A stretch of DNA of 13,429 bases from JAENVT01 sp031430695. GTDB taxonomy: Bacteria > Actinomycetota > Acidimicrobiia > Acidimicrobiales > Ilumatobacteraceae. The stretch covers positions 1 through 13,429 of the forward strand of contig JANPBZ010000034.1 in NCBI GenBank assembly GCA_031430695.1. Reading direction: 5' to 3'. The notes beneath the pieces were generated by a model that did no database searches, was not told the DNA's origin, and saw nothing but the letters and a program-made list of their open reading frames with translations. Position numbers and translations under genes: made by a program. Below, piece after piece: positions 1-8,279 of this stretch (the first letter of the stretch is position 1; each line of letters begins with the position of its first letter).

Positions 1-15
1 GTCTCTTCGACTCCC

Positions 16-22
16 AAAGGAG
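16..22 (+). promoter_or_regulatory. Ribosome binding site of nrdJ
   Basis: AAAGGAG lies six bases before the ATG at 29, a strong Shine-Dalgarno match that fixes the nrdJ start. The promoter must lie upstream of the window, because only 28 bases precede the gene. Confidence 0.8.
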
Positions 23-28
23 CTCCAT

Positions 29-2896
29 ATGTCACTGGCGCCGGAACGTCTCGCCATCGGAATCACCCGTCATTTCACATCGCCGGGCAAGCGTCCGTAC
101 GAGCAGGTGCAGTGGGAGCGCCGCGATGCGCGGATCAGCAACTGGAAAGACGGCACGGTTGCCTTCGAGCAGGTGGGCGTCGAGTTTCCGGTCAGCTGGT
201 CGCTGAATGCCACCAACATCGTCGCCCAGAAGTACTTCCGCGGCACGATCGGCACCGCAGAGCGCGAGTCGTCGCTGCGTCAGGTCATCGACCGCGTCGC
301 CGACACCATCTCCACATGGGGTGTCGAAGGCGGCTACTTCCTCAACCCGCACGAGGTCGAGGCCTTCAACGATGAGTTGAAGTACATCCTCGTCACGCAG
401 CGGGCGGCGTTCAACAGTCCGGTGTGGTTCAACATCGGCGTGAAGGGCGTGCCCCAACAGGCCAGCGCCTGCTTCATCCTCGCGGTCGAAGACACGATGG
501 ATGGCATCCTCAACTGGTATCGAGAAGAGGGTGTGATCTTCAAAGGTGGGTCTGGCTCGGGTATCAACCTGTCGAACATCCGCTCCAGTTATGAGCTGCT
601 CAACGGTGGCGGCACGGCCAGCGGTCCGGTCAGTTTCATGCGCGGCGCCGACGCATCGGCCGGCACAATCAAGAGCGGCGGCAAAACCCGTCGTGCCGCC
701 AAGATGGTCATCCTCAACGTCGACCATCCCGACATCGAAGAGTTCGTGTGGTGCAAGGCCAAAGAGGAGAACAAGGCCAGGGTGCTGCGTGACGCCGGGT
801 TCGAAATGGACCTCGATGGCTCCGACAGCTTCAGCATTCAGTACCAGAACGCCAACAACTCGGTGCGGGTCAGCGACGAGTTCATGCACGCGGTCATCGA
901 CGACACCGAGTGGAACCTGTACGCAGTGAAAGATGGCTCGGTCGTGCGCACCGTCCGCGCACGCGACCTGTGGCGCGAGCTGGCGACGGCGTCGTGGGAA
1001 TGCGCCGATCCGGGCTTGCAGTTCGACACGACGATCAACAAGTGGCACACCGCACATGCAACGGGCCGCATCAACGGCTCCATCCCGTGCAGCGAGTACA
1101 TGCACCTCGACAATTCGGCGTGCAACCTGGCATCGATCAACCTGCTGCACTACCTCGACGAGGAGGGCAACTTCGACGTTGACTCCTACATGCACACGAT
1201 CGAGGTCATCTTCACGGCACAAGAGATCCTCGTCGGGCGAGCCGACTACCCGACAGAGAAGATTGGCGAGACCAGTCGTCAGTTCCGCCAGCTGGGCATC
1301 GGCTATGCCAACCTCGGCGCGCTGTTGATGGCGCTCGGGTTGCCGTACGACTCGGTCGAGGGTCGTGCGTGGGCGGCCACGCTGACCTCGTTGATGACCG
1401 GCCATGCCTACGCCACCAGTGCGCGCACGGCCAGTCGTATGGGAGCGTTCGCCGGCTTCGCCGACAACGAGCGATTCATGCTCAACGTGCTGCGCATGCA
1501 CCGCGATGCCAGCTACCAGATCGAGGGCGCCGACGCCGTTCCCACCGAGGTCATGGAAGCCAGCCAGCACGCGTGGGAAGTCGCCGTGCGCGACGGCGAG
1601 GAGTACGGCGTGCGCAACAGCCAGGCGTCGGTGCTGGCGCCGACCGGCACCATCGGTTTGATGATGGATTGCGACACCACGGGTATCGAACCGGATCTCG
1701 GTCTGGTCAAGTTCAAGAAACTGGTCGGTGGCGGCAACATGCAGATCGTCAATCAGACCGTGCCGCGTGCGCTGCGCAAGTTGGGGTACACGACCACCCA
1801 GATCGACGACATCGTCGCCTACATCGACCGCGAGAAGACCATCGTCGGCTCGCCGCACCTGGCCGCCGAGCATGTGCCGGTGTTCGCCTGCTCGATGGGC
1901 GACAACACGATCCACTACGAGGGTCACGTGCGCATGATGGGTGCCACGCAGCCGTTCCTGTCCGGTGCGATCTCCAAGACCGTCAACATGCCCGAGGAAG
2001 CATCGATCGAAGACATCGAGGCGCTGCACCAGTTGTCGTGGGAGCTCGGTCTGAAGGCCGTTGCCGTGTACCGCGACAACTGCAAGGTCGGCCAACCGCT
2101 GTCGACCGGCAAGAAGGACGGCGAGGGTGTCGACACACCGACGTCGATGGCTTCGCAGACAGTCGAGCGAATCGTTGTGCAAGAGCGTTTAGTGCATCAG
2201 CCGATTCGCCAGAAGCTGCCGCGCACCCGCAGTGCTCGCACGTTCGAGTTCCGCGTTGCCGATTGCAAGGGCTTCGCCAACATCGGCGAGTACGCCGATG
2301 GCCGTCCGGGTGAGATCTTCCTGACGGTGTCGAAGCAGGGCTCGACGCTCAGCGGCATCATGGATGCATTCGCCAAGAGCATCAGCTACGGCTTGCAGTA
2401 CGGCGTGCCCATGCGGGCCTTTGTCGAGGCGTTCACCAACATGCGCTTCGAGCCGGCCGGCATGACCGACGATCCCGACATTCGTTTCGCCTCGTCGATC
2501 ATGGACTACCTGTTCCGTCGCCTCGCGCTCGAGTACTTGACCTACGACGAGCGTGCCGAACTGGGCATCTTCTCCATCGACGAGCGCCTGCAGCCCACAT
2601 TGCCGGGCGTCGAGGAAAGCGCGATCGAAACTCGCACCGGCAGCGAGATCGCCGCCGATCCGAAGAGCGTGCCCTCGGCCGACGAACTCGTCGCCCAACT
2701 CGACCTCGGTATCGCATCCACTGCCCCGAACAACGACATCACCAACCCTGGTGGCATCGTTCGTCCGGCCGCGTCGCCGAAGTCGAGCCCCCGCCAGAGC
2801 GATGCGCCGATGTGCATGCAGTGCGGCGTCCATATGATCCGCGCCGGCTCGTGCCACGCCTGCCCCAGCTGCGGCTCGACCAGCGGCTGCAGCTGA
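29..2896 (+). CDS. nrdJ: Vitamin B12-dependent (class II) ribonucleoside-diphosphate reductase NrdJ
   Basis: Reduces ribonucleotides to deoxyribonucleotides in the cytoplasm using adenosylcobalamin as radical source, so it works with or without oxygen. The 955-aa length fits the NrdJ family. Visible in order: C148 (SACFIL) and C365 (SACNLASINL), the expected redox cysteine pair; the catalytic finger-loop site PCSE with C354 as thiyl-radical cysteine and E356; APTGTIGLMMD near residue 540; a TSCPD-type domain from about residue 735 (RTFEFRVADCKGF) to 850; and a Cys-rich tail with CMQC (929-932), CHACPSC (942-948) and terminal GCS, the usual end that re-reduces the active site. The residue two before the catalytic Cys, normally Asn (NPCSE), is Ile352 here, encoded ATC. 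The start is set by a strong ribosome binding site. No partner gene is needed, as class II enzymes act as single polypeptides. Family assignment is secure; only the Ile352 variant is odd. Confidence 0.97.
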   Translation: MSLAPERLAIGITRHFTSPGKRPYEQVQWERRDARISNWKDGTVAFEQVGVEFPVSWSLNATNIVAQKYFRGTIGTAERESSLRQVIDRVADTISTWGVEGGYFLNPHEVEAFNDELKYILVTQRAAFNSPVWFNIGVKGVPQQASACFILAVEDTMDGILNWYREEGVIFKGGSGSGINLSNIRSSYELLNGGGTASGPVSFMRGADASAGTIKSGGKTRRAAKMVILNVDHPDIEEFVWCKAKEENKARVLRDAGFEMDLDGSDSFSIQYQNANNSVRVSDEFMHAVIDDTEWNLYAVKDGSVVRTVRARDLWRELATASWECADPGLQFDTTINKWHTAHATGRINGSIPCSEYMHLDNSACNLASINLLHYLDEEGNFDVDSYMHTIEVIFTAQEILVGRADYPTEKIGETSRQFRQLGIGYANLGALLMALGLPYDSVEGRAWAATLTSLMTGHAYATSARTASRMGAFAGFADNERFMLNVLRMHRDASYQIEGADAVPTEVMEASQHAWEVAVRDGEEYGVRNSQASVLAPTGTIGLMMDCDTTGIEPDLGLVKFKKLVGGGNMQIVNQTVPRALRKLGYTTTQIDDIVAYIDREKTIVGSPHLAAEHVPVFACSMGDNTIHYEGHVRMMGATQPFLSGAISKTVNMPEEASIEDIEALHQLSWELGLKAVAVYRDNCKVGQPLSTGKKDGEGVDTPTSMASQTVERIVVQERLVHQPIRQKLPRTRSARTFEFRVADCKGFANIGEYADGRPGEIFLTVSKQGSTLSGIMDAFAKSISYGLQYGVPMRAFVEAFTNMRFEPAGMTDDPDIRFASSIMDYLFRRLALEYLTYDERAELGIFSIDERLQPTLPGVEESAIETRTGSEIAADPKSVPSADELVAQLDLGIASTAPNNDITNPGGIVRPAASPKSSPRQSDAPMCMQCGVHMIRAGSCHACPSCGSTSGCS

Positions 2897-2912
2897 TGTA
2901 GACGACCACTGT

Positions 2913-3028
2913 CGGGCACGATTTCAGTAGTGCCAGTTCCGATCTCGCGCCCGAACAGGCGGCTGAACGGGCGCGAAATCGGTAGGCGGGCAAGAACACA
3001 CGGTAGGCGGGCTTCCGAAATCGCACCC
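2913..3028. repeat. Palindromic intergenic repeat after nrdJ
   Basis: Almost the whole gap between nrdJ and the converging membrane-protein gene is structured. The unit at 2913-2941 matches 13260-13288 at 25 of 29 bases. The arms 2914-2927 and 3015-3028 are inverted copies (11 of 14). Inside them is a long hairpin with stem 2939-2953 / 2968-2982 (14 of 15 paired, 14-base loop). A 12-bp direct repeat CGGTAGGCGGGC occurs at 2980-2991 and 3001-3012. No T-run follows, so it is a poor intrinsic terminator as written, though the hairpin may still stop or stabilise converging transcripts. It resembles a REP- or MITE-like dispersed element; the class is inferred. Confidence 0.7.
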
Positions 3029-3062
3029 AATGGACCGGGTGACACGGCCGGGTTGACGTAGC

Positions 3063-5519
3063 TCAGAGGTCGCCGGAACGCTGCAGCATCACGAGCGCGC
3101 CCCAGCCTGGGAGCAGCGGGATCCAGAACGTGGCGAGCCGAAACAGGATGACGGCGGCGACCGCTGTGGTACTGGTCATCCCCGCCGAGGTCAGTCCAGC
3201 GATCAGGGTCGCTTCGACGGCTCCGATCCCGCCGGGGGTCGGGGCGACGGAGGACACCATCGAGCCGACGAGGTAGACGAGCGCGATCGACGTGAACGCC
3301 GGGCCGACGCCGAACGCGGAGACCGAAACTGCCAAGGCGAGGATGTAGCCCATGGTGATCATCAGACAGCCGCAGAACAGTTCAATCATCTTGCTGGGCT
3401 GGCGGGCGATCTCACCGATGTTGGCGAGCGAGCGCTTTGTTGCCGGCAGCACCCGGGTCGTCAGCAATGCGCGGCTCCATGGAACGGCCACCCCGGCTGC
3501 CGCGACCACGGCTACTCCGGCGGCGGTCAAGCCGATCGTGCCCCACGATGGCAGGTCAAATGTCTGCAGTCCTGAAGAACCCGCGAGCGCGATGAACAGC
3601 CCGGTGAGCATGAAGTGAACGATGACGCCGGTAATCGTGTCGACGCCCACCGCCCCCACGGCCGTCGCCGTGTCGATGCCGCGCTTTTGGAGAAAGCGCG
3701 CAGTCAGGGCCAGTCCGCCGCCGGGCGCGGCGACCCCGACGAATGACGTGGCCACCTGCACGCCGAGGTTCGGGCCGAGCGGCAGCCGTTCAGGCAGTGA
3801 GCCGTCGAGTGCCAGGGCAGCGCCAACATACGTGAGCGCCGACAGCGCGAGCGCTGCGGCGACCCACCGCCAGTTCGCTCGTTGCAGTTCCCCCCACAGC
3901 GAGCCGACGCCGAGGAATTGGGGAATCAGCGACCACAACGCAAGCGCCACGACCGCGATGGTGACCACTGTGCCCGTCTTGATCCTCTGGAGCTCCGCGA
4001 TCGGAACGTCGTCGGCGCCGGTCGCCCGGCGGACCTCCTCACGGAGATCCTCGAGACAGCCGGCAGCCTTGACCGCGGCTCTCGTCCGTGGAGTCAGCGC
4101 AAGGGGTTGCAGCCGCGGGAGTGCTGCCGCAACCGCGGCGGGCCCGACACCGGCGACGGCTGCTTCCACGGCGCGTTGGACTCCGAGGGGCGCTGCTGTT
4201 GCTGCGAGGACTTCGGCAACATCCGTCGAAAGTGCAGAGCCGACCACCCCTAACGAGGCGGAGGTGAATCCGACAAGCACGACGGTGCCATCATCGTCGA
4301 CCCAGAGCGCCTCATCGTTGAGGCGGCGATGCACCGTATGACTTCGTTGCAGGGCATCCACGATCGCCCAGACCGACACCAGGAGTTCGGGGGTGCGACG
4401 CGATGGCTCGAGATCGCTCAGCGACACGCGCGATCGCGCGTCGAACGCCATCATCATTGCGTTCGGCGGGAACTCGGCAACCGCGGCCAGGCGGCCGGTC
4501 GGAACTCCATCGGAGTGGGCCTTCAACGCGCACAGGGCTTCGTGTTCGACAGCAGAGCGAAGGGACCGGAACGGTCGGTCCTGGCCAACCTCGCGGAATC
4601 GCGCTGCTCGATACATCTGCACAGGGAGCAGAGATGCCCACAGATCGCGGCTGACGACCTTCACGATCAGCTGCTGGCCGTTGTCGATGTGCACCCTGAA
4701 TCCCGCGAAGCCGCGGAATCCGCCGAAGCGTTCGACCGATGACACTTTGTAGCCGAGGTGCTCGAGGATCTCGCCGACAGCGGCGGCTCGCGGGCGTGTG
4801 TTGGGGGCTCCGAGGATCAGTTGGACCAGAGACGACGCGGTCGATGCAATCGCGACGGCGGTGATCATCGTGGCCGGGTCCGCCAAACTGACACCCAGCC
4901 GCGCGGCGATCCCCAGGGCCAGAACTACTCGGCCGATCCGTCGCCAGCGATCTGACCAATGACCTCGATCGACGAACATCAACGAGGCGATCAAGCCCAG
5001 GTTCAACGTCGTTGGGAATGCGGCACCGATGCCGTAGCCACTCAGGCCCGAGCGATTCAAGCCCGAACCGGGCCCGCCGCTCTGCTGTGATGGCACGAGC
5101 GGCAGTGTCGAGGTGCCCACGAGCTTCGACATCGCAATCAGACCAGCCGTGCAGACGACCGCGGCGAGCAACATTCGCCCGACACGGGCGAAGCGGCGGA
5201 GGACGAGTTGGCCGATGAAACCGAGACTCGCCGCGACGAGAAAGGCGATCTGGCAGGTGCTGACAATGCTCGACACGAGCCACCGCGGAAGCGAAGCGAG
5301 GAAGTCGCCGAAGCCAGTCGCGAACTGGCCGTCGTTGCCCTGCAGCCCCACATACATGAATCCGAGGACCGCAAGGGACACAAGCAGCCGAATCGAGGTG
5401 ACAGGCGATCTCACATACGACGGTTCGGTCGGCTCCGATACCAAGAACGCTGGTCGATCCGATGAGACGTCAAGCATGCGGGGAAGCACCCTCGACAAAA
5501 AGGGATGCCAGCTCGTCAT
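3063..5519 (-). CDS. Membrane protein: pseudokinase-like domain fused to LPG-synthase/flippase-type TM domain
   Basis: An 818-aa inner-membrane protein. Residues about 43-235 hold several hydrophobic helices. Residues about 245-440 look like a lipopolysaccharide-kinase/ABC1-type fold: a VK pair (K287) in the ATP-lysine position, E325/E327 as possible helix-C glutamate, then HRRLND (397-402) where H-x-D-L is expected and GFT (417-419) in place of DFG. The catalytic and metal-binding aspartates therefore seem lost. Residues about 512-812 form the lysylphosphatidylglycerol-synthase transmembrane domain (UPF0104), with AAPGGG (597-602) and the hallmark APTPGGIGAVE (759-769). Members of this group move or modify lipids, but no aminoacyl-transferase (MprF-type) catalytic domain is present, so a lipid or glycolipid transport role is inferred. 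The ATG overlaps the stop of the upstream zinc-finger gene, implying translational coupling. Substrate unknown. Confidence 0.85.
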   Translation of the reverse strand: MTSWHPFLSRVLPRMLDVSSDRPAFLVSEPTEPSYVRSPVTSIRLLVSLAVLGFMYVGLQGNDGQFATGFGDFLASLPRWLVSSIVSTCQIAFLVAASLGFIGQLVLRRFARVGRMLLAAVVCTAGLIAMSKLVGTSTLPLVPSQQSGGPGSGLNRSGLSGYGIGAAFPTTLNLGLIASLMFVDRGHWSDRWRRIGRVVLALGIAARLGVSLADPATMITAVAIASTASSLVQLILGAPNTRPRAAAVGEILEHLGYKVSSVERFGGFRGFAGFRVHIDNGQQLIVKVVSRDLWASLLPVQMYRAARFREVGQDRPFRSLRSAVEHEALCALKAHSDGVPTGRLAAVAEFPPNAMMMAFDARSRVSLSDLEPSRRTPELLVSVWAIVDALQRSHTVHRRLNDEALWVDDDGTVVLVGFTSASLGVVGSALSTDVAEVLAATAAPLGVQRAVEAAVAGVGPAAVAAALPRLQPLALTPRTRAAVKAAGCLEDLREEVRRATGADDVPIAELQRIKTGTVVTIAVVALALWSLIPQFLGVGSLWGELQRANWRWVAAALALSALTYVGAALALDGSLPERLPLGPNLGVQVATSFVGVAAPGGGLALTARFLQKRGIDTATAVGAVGVDTITGVIVHFMLTGLFIALAGSSGLQTFDLPSWGTIGLTAAGVAVVAAAGVAVPWSRALLTTRVLPATKRSLANIGEIARQPSKMIELFCGCLMITMGYILALAVSVSAFGVGPAFTSIALVYLVGSMVSSVAPTPGGIGAVEATLIAGLTSAGMTSTTAVAAVILFRLATFWIPLLPGWGALVMLQRSGDL

Positions 5520-5947
5520 CCATGCTCATCGAGCGCGCTCGGCCTTGCGGGAGCCCCGTGCTCAGCGCGCCCACGAGTGACGAGTTGGGCGAGATGCGGA
5601 CCGCAGAACTGCTCGCCCTTTTGGGGGGTGTTGCTACACGGCTTGCCTTGGTTGGTCATCGCACGGCACTTGCCCGCCTTCGATGCTTTGGGCGCCGGAG
5701 TAGCGGTGTCGACATCCGCCGCCATGGAGTCGTTTGCGAGGAGAGCCGTTGCCGGGTAGCGACATGCGCCGTGGTGGTAGGTCATTTTCTTGTCGACGAG
5801 GACTGAGGCGATCGGATCTCCGGCACCGAACCGCTGTCCGCACGTGGCGCATGTCCCGTCGTACTTCGCAGGCATCGTCGGCTCGACACCGACAGCACCA
5901 AAGTCGTCGTCACCGCCTCGTGCCCGGTCGACGTTCATCTTCGCCAT
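5516..5947 (-). CDS. Small two-zinc-finger protein of unknown function
   Basis: A 143-aa soluble protein with two separate putative zinc sites. The first is C33-x2-C36 followed by H58/H59 and C62 (KYDGTCATCGQRF ... HHGACRYP), a treble-clef-like layout. A linker rich in Ala, Asp and Pro (about 68-90) leads to the second, C94-x9-C104-x10-C115-x2-H118, of the CRAMTNQGKPC ... FCGPHL type seen in small DUF5763-like domains. Such modules bind zinc and often nucleic acid or protein, but no specific role can be read here. The stop codon overlaps the next gene's start (ATGA at 5516-5519), so the two are very likely co-translated and their products may act together. A second in-frame ATG lies three codons downstream (5938). 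Neither start has a good ribosome binding site. Confidence 0.8.
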   Translation of the reverse strand: MAKMNVDRARGGDDDFGAVGVEPTMPAKYDGTCATCGQRFGAGDPIASVLVDKKMTYHHGACRYPATALLANDSMAADVDTATPAPKASKAGKCRAMTNQGKPCSNTPQKGEQFCGPHLAQLVTRGRAEHGAPARPSALDEHG

Positions 5948-6092
5948 CGGGTCAAGTCTTGCAGCTCATGCTGGGTGGCGCCGCTGCTGTTCCGGAGATC
6001 TGGGCGCCAAAGTTGCCCGTCCATCGAGGTCATCGATGCGCGTGGCTCCCGGATCGGTGCGACCGCCGAGAACGACGTACGGCAAGCGGTCG

Positions 6093-6104
6093 TAGGATGC
6101 CGCG
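6093..6104 (+). promoter_or_regulatory. Candidate leaderless promoter (-10) of the RraA-like gene
   Basis: TAGGAT at 6093-6098 fits the TANNNT -10 pattern of actinobacterial promoters and lies six bases before the ATG at 6105, the spacing expected if transcription starts at the initiation codon. The same bases contain AGGA (6094-6097), which could instead act as a weak ribosome binding site. No clear -35 is visible. Confidence 0.4.
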
Positions 6105-6800
6105 ATGTTCGAACTGACGAGTGAACTGATCGCCGAATTGAAGTCAGTCGATACGCCGACGGTGTGCAACGCCTTGGAGCTGTTAGTGCCCGAGCGACGC
6201 GGCTATGGGTTCACGACCAAGCCGTTGGTGTGCACGCGTCCAGAGCTCGGCCCTGTCGTCGGGATCGCCCGGACAGCAACGATTCGAGCCGCTCATCCCA
6301 GCGACTCGGACACCGAGCAGGCTGTTGTGCGCGATGCCTACTACGCGTACATCGACGGCGGCGCCAAGCCAAGTGTGGTCGTCATCCAGGACCTCGACGA
6401 CGAGCGCGGCTACGGCTCGTTCTGGGGTGAGGTCAACAGCAACATCCACAAGGGGCTCGGATGCGATGGGGTGATCACCAATGGCAGCGTGCGCGACCTG
6501 CCGGACATCGCCGCGGGGTTTCAGATGTTGGCCGACCGTGTTGGGCCGTCGCACGCCTTCGTTCATGTCGTCGACTTTGGCCGACCGGTGACTGTCGCCG
6601 GGATGAGGGCTTCCGACGGCGACCTGATCCATGCCGATCAACACGGTGCAGTGGTGATCCCTCACGGTGTATGCGGCGAGGTCAAGCGGGCGGCCGTCCT
6701 GATCGGTCGTCGCGAGCATGTCGTCATCACCGCCGCGCAGCAGCCAGGTTTCGGCATCGAGGCGCTGCGCAGAGCCCAGCGTGACGCCGCTGAGATCTGA
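6105..6800 (+). CDS. RraA-like protein, probable 4-hydroxy-4-methyl-2-oxoglutarate / oxaloacetate-type aldolase
   Basis: A 231-aa cytoplasmic protein of the RraA/HMG-aldolase fold. Class II pyruvate aldolases of this family cleave 4-hydroxy-2-oxo acids using a divalent metal and carry the signature D-x20-R-D-x2-E/D. Here the matching residues are E109 (FWGEV), then exactly 20 residues to R130-D131 and D134 (NGSVRDLPD), so the first acid is Glu instead of Asp, as in some divergent members. The C-terminal half has the family segment DGDLIHADQHGAVVIP. The N-terminal DTPTVCNALE also fits. True RraA (RNase E inhibitor) is shorter and is not expected here. The CoA-transferase gene follows after 129 bp on the same strand, suggesting one catabolic unit for an organic acid. 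The fold is secure; the substrate is not. Confidence 0.88.
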   Translation: MFELTSELIAELKSVDTPTVCNALELLVPERRGYGFTTKPLVCTRPELGPVVGIARTATIRAAHPSDSDTEQAVVRDAYYAYIDGGAKPSVVVIQDLDDERGYGSFWGEVNSNIHKGLGCDGVITNGSVRDLPDIAAGFQMLADRVGPSHAFVHVVDFGRPVTVAGMRASDGDLIHADQHGAVVIPHGVCGEVKRAAVLIGRREHVVITAAQQPGFGIEALRRAQRDAAEI

Positions 6801-6918
6801 CGTGGCAATCGCCGAGACGCAGTCGTCGAGTGCCGGCTTCACGTCGGTCGCCACCTGTACGCGTGCGTCGAGGCTCGGACCGCAAGGCAGACTGTCGGGA
6901 ATGGCGCGGCACAGACAC

Positions 6919-6925
6919 GGTGAGA
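6919..6925 (+). promoter_or_regulatory. Ribosome binding site deciding the GTG start of the CoA-transferase
   Basis: GGTGAGA lies four bases before GTG at 6930. It supports the GTG start over the out-of-frame ATG at 6925, which runs into a stop after two codons. Confidence 0.5.
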
Positions 6926-6929
6926 TGAC

Positions 6930-8222
6930 GTGAGCGCGGCGAGTTCTCGTCCGTTGGTGCCGGCCTCGCTGGCCGCTGCTGTGCTCGATCATGTCGGGCC
7001 CGGATGCGACATCATCGTCCCGCTGGCAAACGGTGAACCGATCACCCTGCTCGACGCCATCGAATTCGAGGCCGAGCGTTTGTCAGGTGTTCGGGTGCAT
7101 CAGATGCACGTGCTGCACGACAGGCCGTACCTCCATGGCGCATTCGGTGATCGGCTCCGGCATGTCTCGTACTTCTTGTCGCACGTCACCCGGCCTTGCT
7201 TCCAGGCGGGCACGATCGATCTCGTTCCCAACAACTTCTCCGAGATGCGCGCCATTCTCAGACAGGCCACGACCGATCCGCTCGTTCTCGCCGCTGCGTC
7301 GCCCCCTGACCGGCACGGCTACTTCAGCCTCGGACTCAGCGCCGACTATGTGGCGTCGTTCATCGGTCGGTCCCGCTTCTACCTCGAGGCGAACAGTCAG
7401 ATGCCGCGGACCTTTGGGCGAAATCAGATCCACGTCAGCCAGGTGGCCGGGTGGACAGAGGCCGACTATCCGTTGCTCGATCTGGCTCCGGCCGCAGTGG
7501 GTGAGGCAGACCTGCAGATTGCGGCGTTGATCGCTGAGCGGATCCCGAATGGTGCGACGATTCAAGTCGGCATTGGTACGATCCCGAACGCGATCCTGTC
7601 GACCCTCGTCGGTCATCGCGATCTCGGCATTCACACGGAGTTGATCTCTGACGGTGTGATGGAGTTGGTCGAACGTGGTGTGGTGACGGGTGTCGCGAAG
7701 CACTTGAATCGCACCAAGACGGTTGGAACGTTCGCGTTGGGAACGCGTCAGCTGTATGACTTCCTCCACGAGAACACGGCGTTCGAGCTGTGGCCTGTGC
7801 GGTATGTCAACGATCCTCGCGTGATCGCCCAGGAGTCAAAGTTCGTGTCGATCAATGCGACCATCTCCGTGGATCTCATCGGACAATGCGCTTCCGAGAC
7901 TGTTGCGGGAACGTACTACTCGTCCAGTGGAGGCCAAGCTGACTTCGCTCGGGGGGCCATGTACTCGCCAGGCGGGCAAGGTTTTGTCGTGCTGCACTCG
8001 ACCGCCAAGGACGGAGCAATCTCCAAGATAGTTCCGCAACTGGCAGCAGGCGATGTTGTCACGACGCTCAAGAACACCGTCGACAAGGTGGTCACGGAAT
8101 GGGGCGTTGCTGAACTGCGCGGTCGTTCGATCCGCAGCCGAGCCGAGGCCTTGATCACCATCGCGCATCCTGACCACCGCGATCATCTGCGTTCCGCCGC
8201 TCAGCGACTGGGCTTCACCTGA
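6930..8222 (+). CDS. Acetyl-CoA hydrolase/transferase family protein (4-hydroxybutyrate CoA-transferase-like)
   Basis: A 430-aa cytoplasmic enzyme of the family that moves CoA from acetyl-CoA (or another donor) to a carboxylic acid through a covalent glutamyl-CoA intermediate. E237 in GIHTELISDG is the predicted catalytic glutamate, at the same place as in 4-hydroxybutyrate CoA-transferases. GIGTIPNA (214-221) is the glycine-rich substrate loop, and SSSGGQADFARGA followed by SPGG is the conserved CoA-binding/oxyanion region. Length (about 430-440) matches those transferases rather than the longer acetyl-CoA hydrolases. The GTG start gives an N-terminus in line with the family. With the RraA-like gene upstream it could activate the acid made or consumed by that aldolase; this is inference from position. 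A strong hairpin follows the stop. Confidence 0.92.
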   Translation: MSAASSRPLVPASLAAAVLDHVGPGCDIIVPLANGEPITLLDAIEFEAERLSGVRVHQMHVLHDRPYLHGAFGDRLRHVSYFLSHVTRPCFQAGTIDLVPNNFSEMRAILRQATTDPLVLAAASPPDRHGYFSLGLSADYVASFIGRSRFYLEANSQMPRTFGRNQIHVSQVAGWTEADYPLLDLAPAAVGEADLQIAALIAERIPNGATIQVGIGTIPNAILSTLVGHRDLGIHTELISDGVMELVERGVVTGVAKHLNRTKTVGTFALGTRQLYDFLHENTAFELWPVRYVNDPRVIAQESKFVSINATISVDLIGQCASETVAGTYYSSSGGQADFARGAMYSPGGQGFVVLHSTAKDGAISKIVPQLAAGDVVTTLKNTVDKVVTEWGVAELRGRSIRSRAEALITIAHPDHRDHLRSAAQRLGFT

Positions 8223-8226
8223 AAAC

Positions 8227-8260
8227 CACAATGGACCCCTCGGGTGAGGGGCCCATTGTG
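8227..8260. terminator. Bidirectional hairpin between converging genes
   Basis: Stem 8227-8241 / 8246-8260: 15 base pairs with one mismatch (A8235-C8252) and a four-base loop. It sits five bases after the CoA-transferase stop and 20 bases beyond the stop of the oppositely oriented membrane-protein gene. Read on the minus strand it is followed by TTTT (8222-8225), a fair intrinsic-terminator tail; on the plus strand no T-run follows. Confidence 0.75.
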
Positions 8261-8279
8261 TGAATGCGTTGAGGGTGGA

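Noticed and set aside
32..2182. 716-codon open frame on the minus strand opposite nrdJ
   Set aside because: It mirrors the strongly biased codon use of nrdJ, has Arg/His/Asp/Val-rich composition without any domain, and no ribosome binding site; nrdJ itself is certain.
3053..3072. GTAGCTCAG, resembling a tRNA D-arm
   Set aside because: No matching acceptor, anticodon or T-arm around it; it is the 3' end of the membrane-protein gene read on the other strand.
3622..4341. 239-codon plus-strand frame opposite the membrane-protein gene
   Set aside because: Low-complexity Ala/Ser/Thr/Arg translation typical of the antisense of a GC-rich gene.
6183..6992. 269-codon minus-strand frame across the RraA gene and the 129-bp gap
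   Set aside because: The part in the gap (6801-6929) looks somewhat protein-like, but most of the frame is antisense to a secure gene and no motif is visible. Nothing else is seen in the gap except the ribosome binding site.
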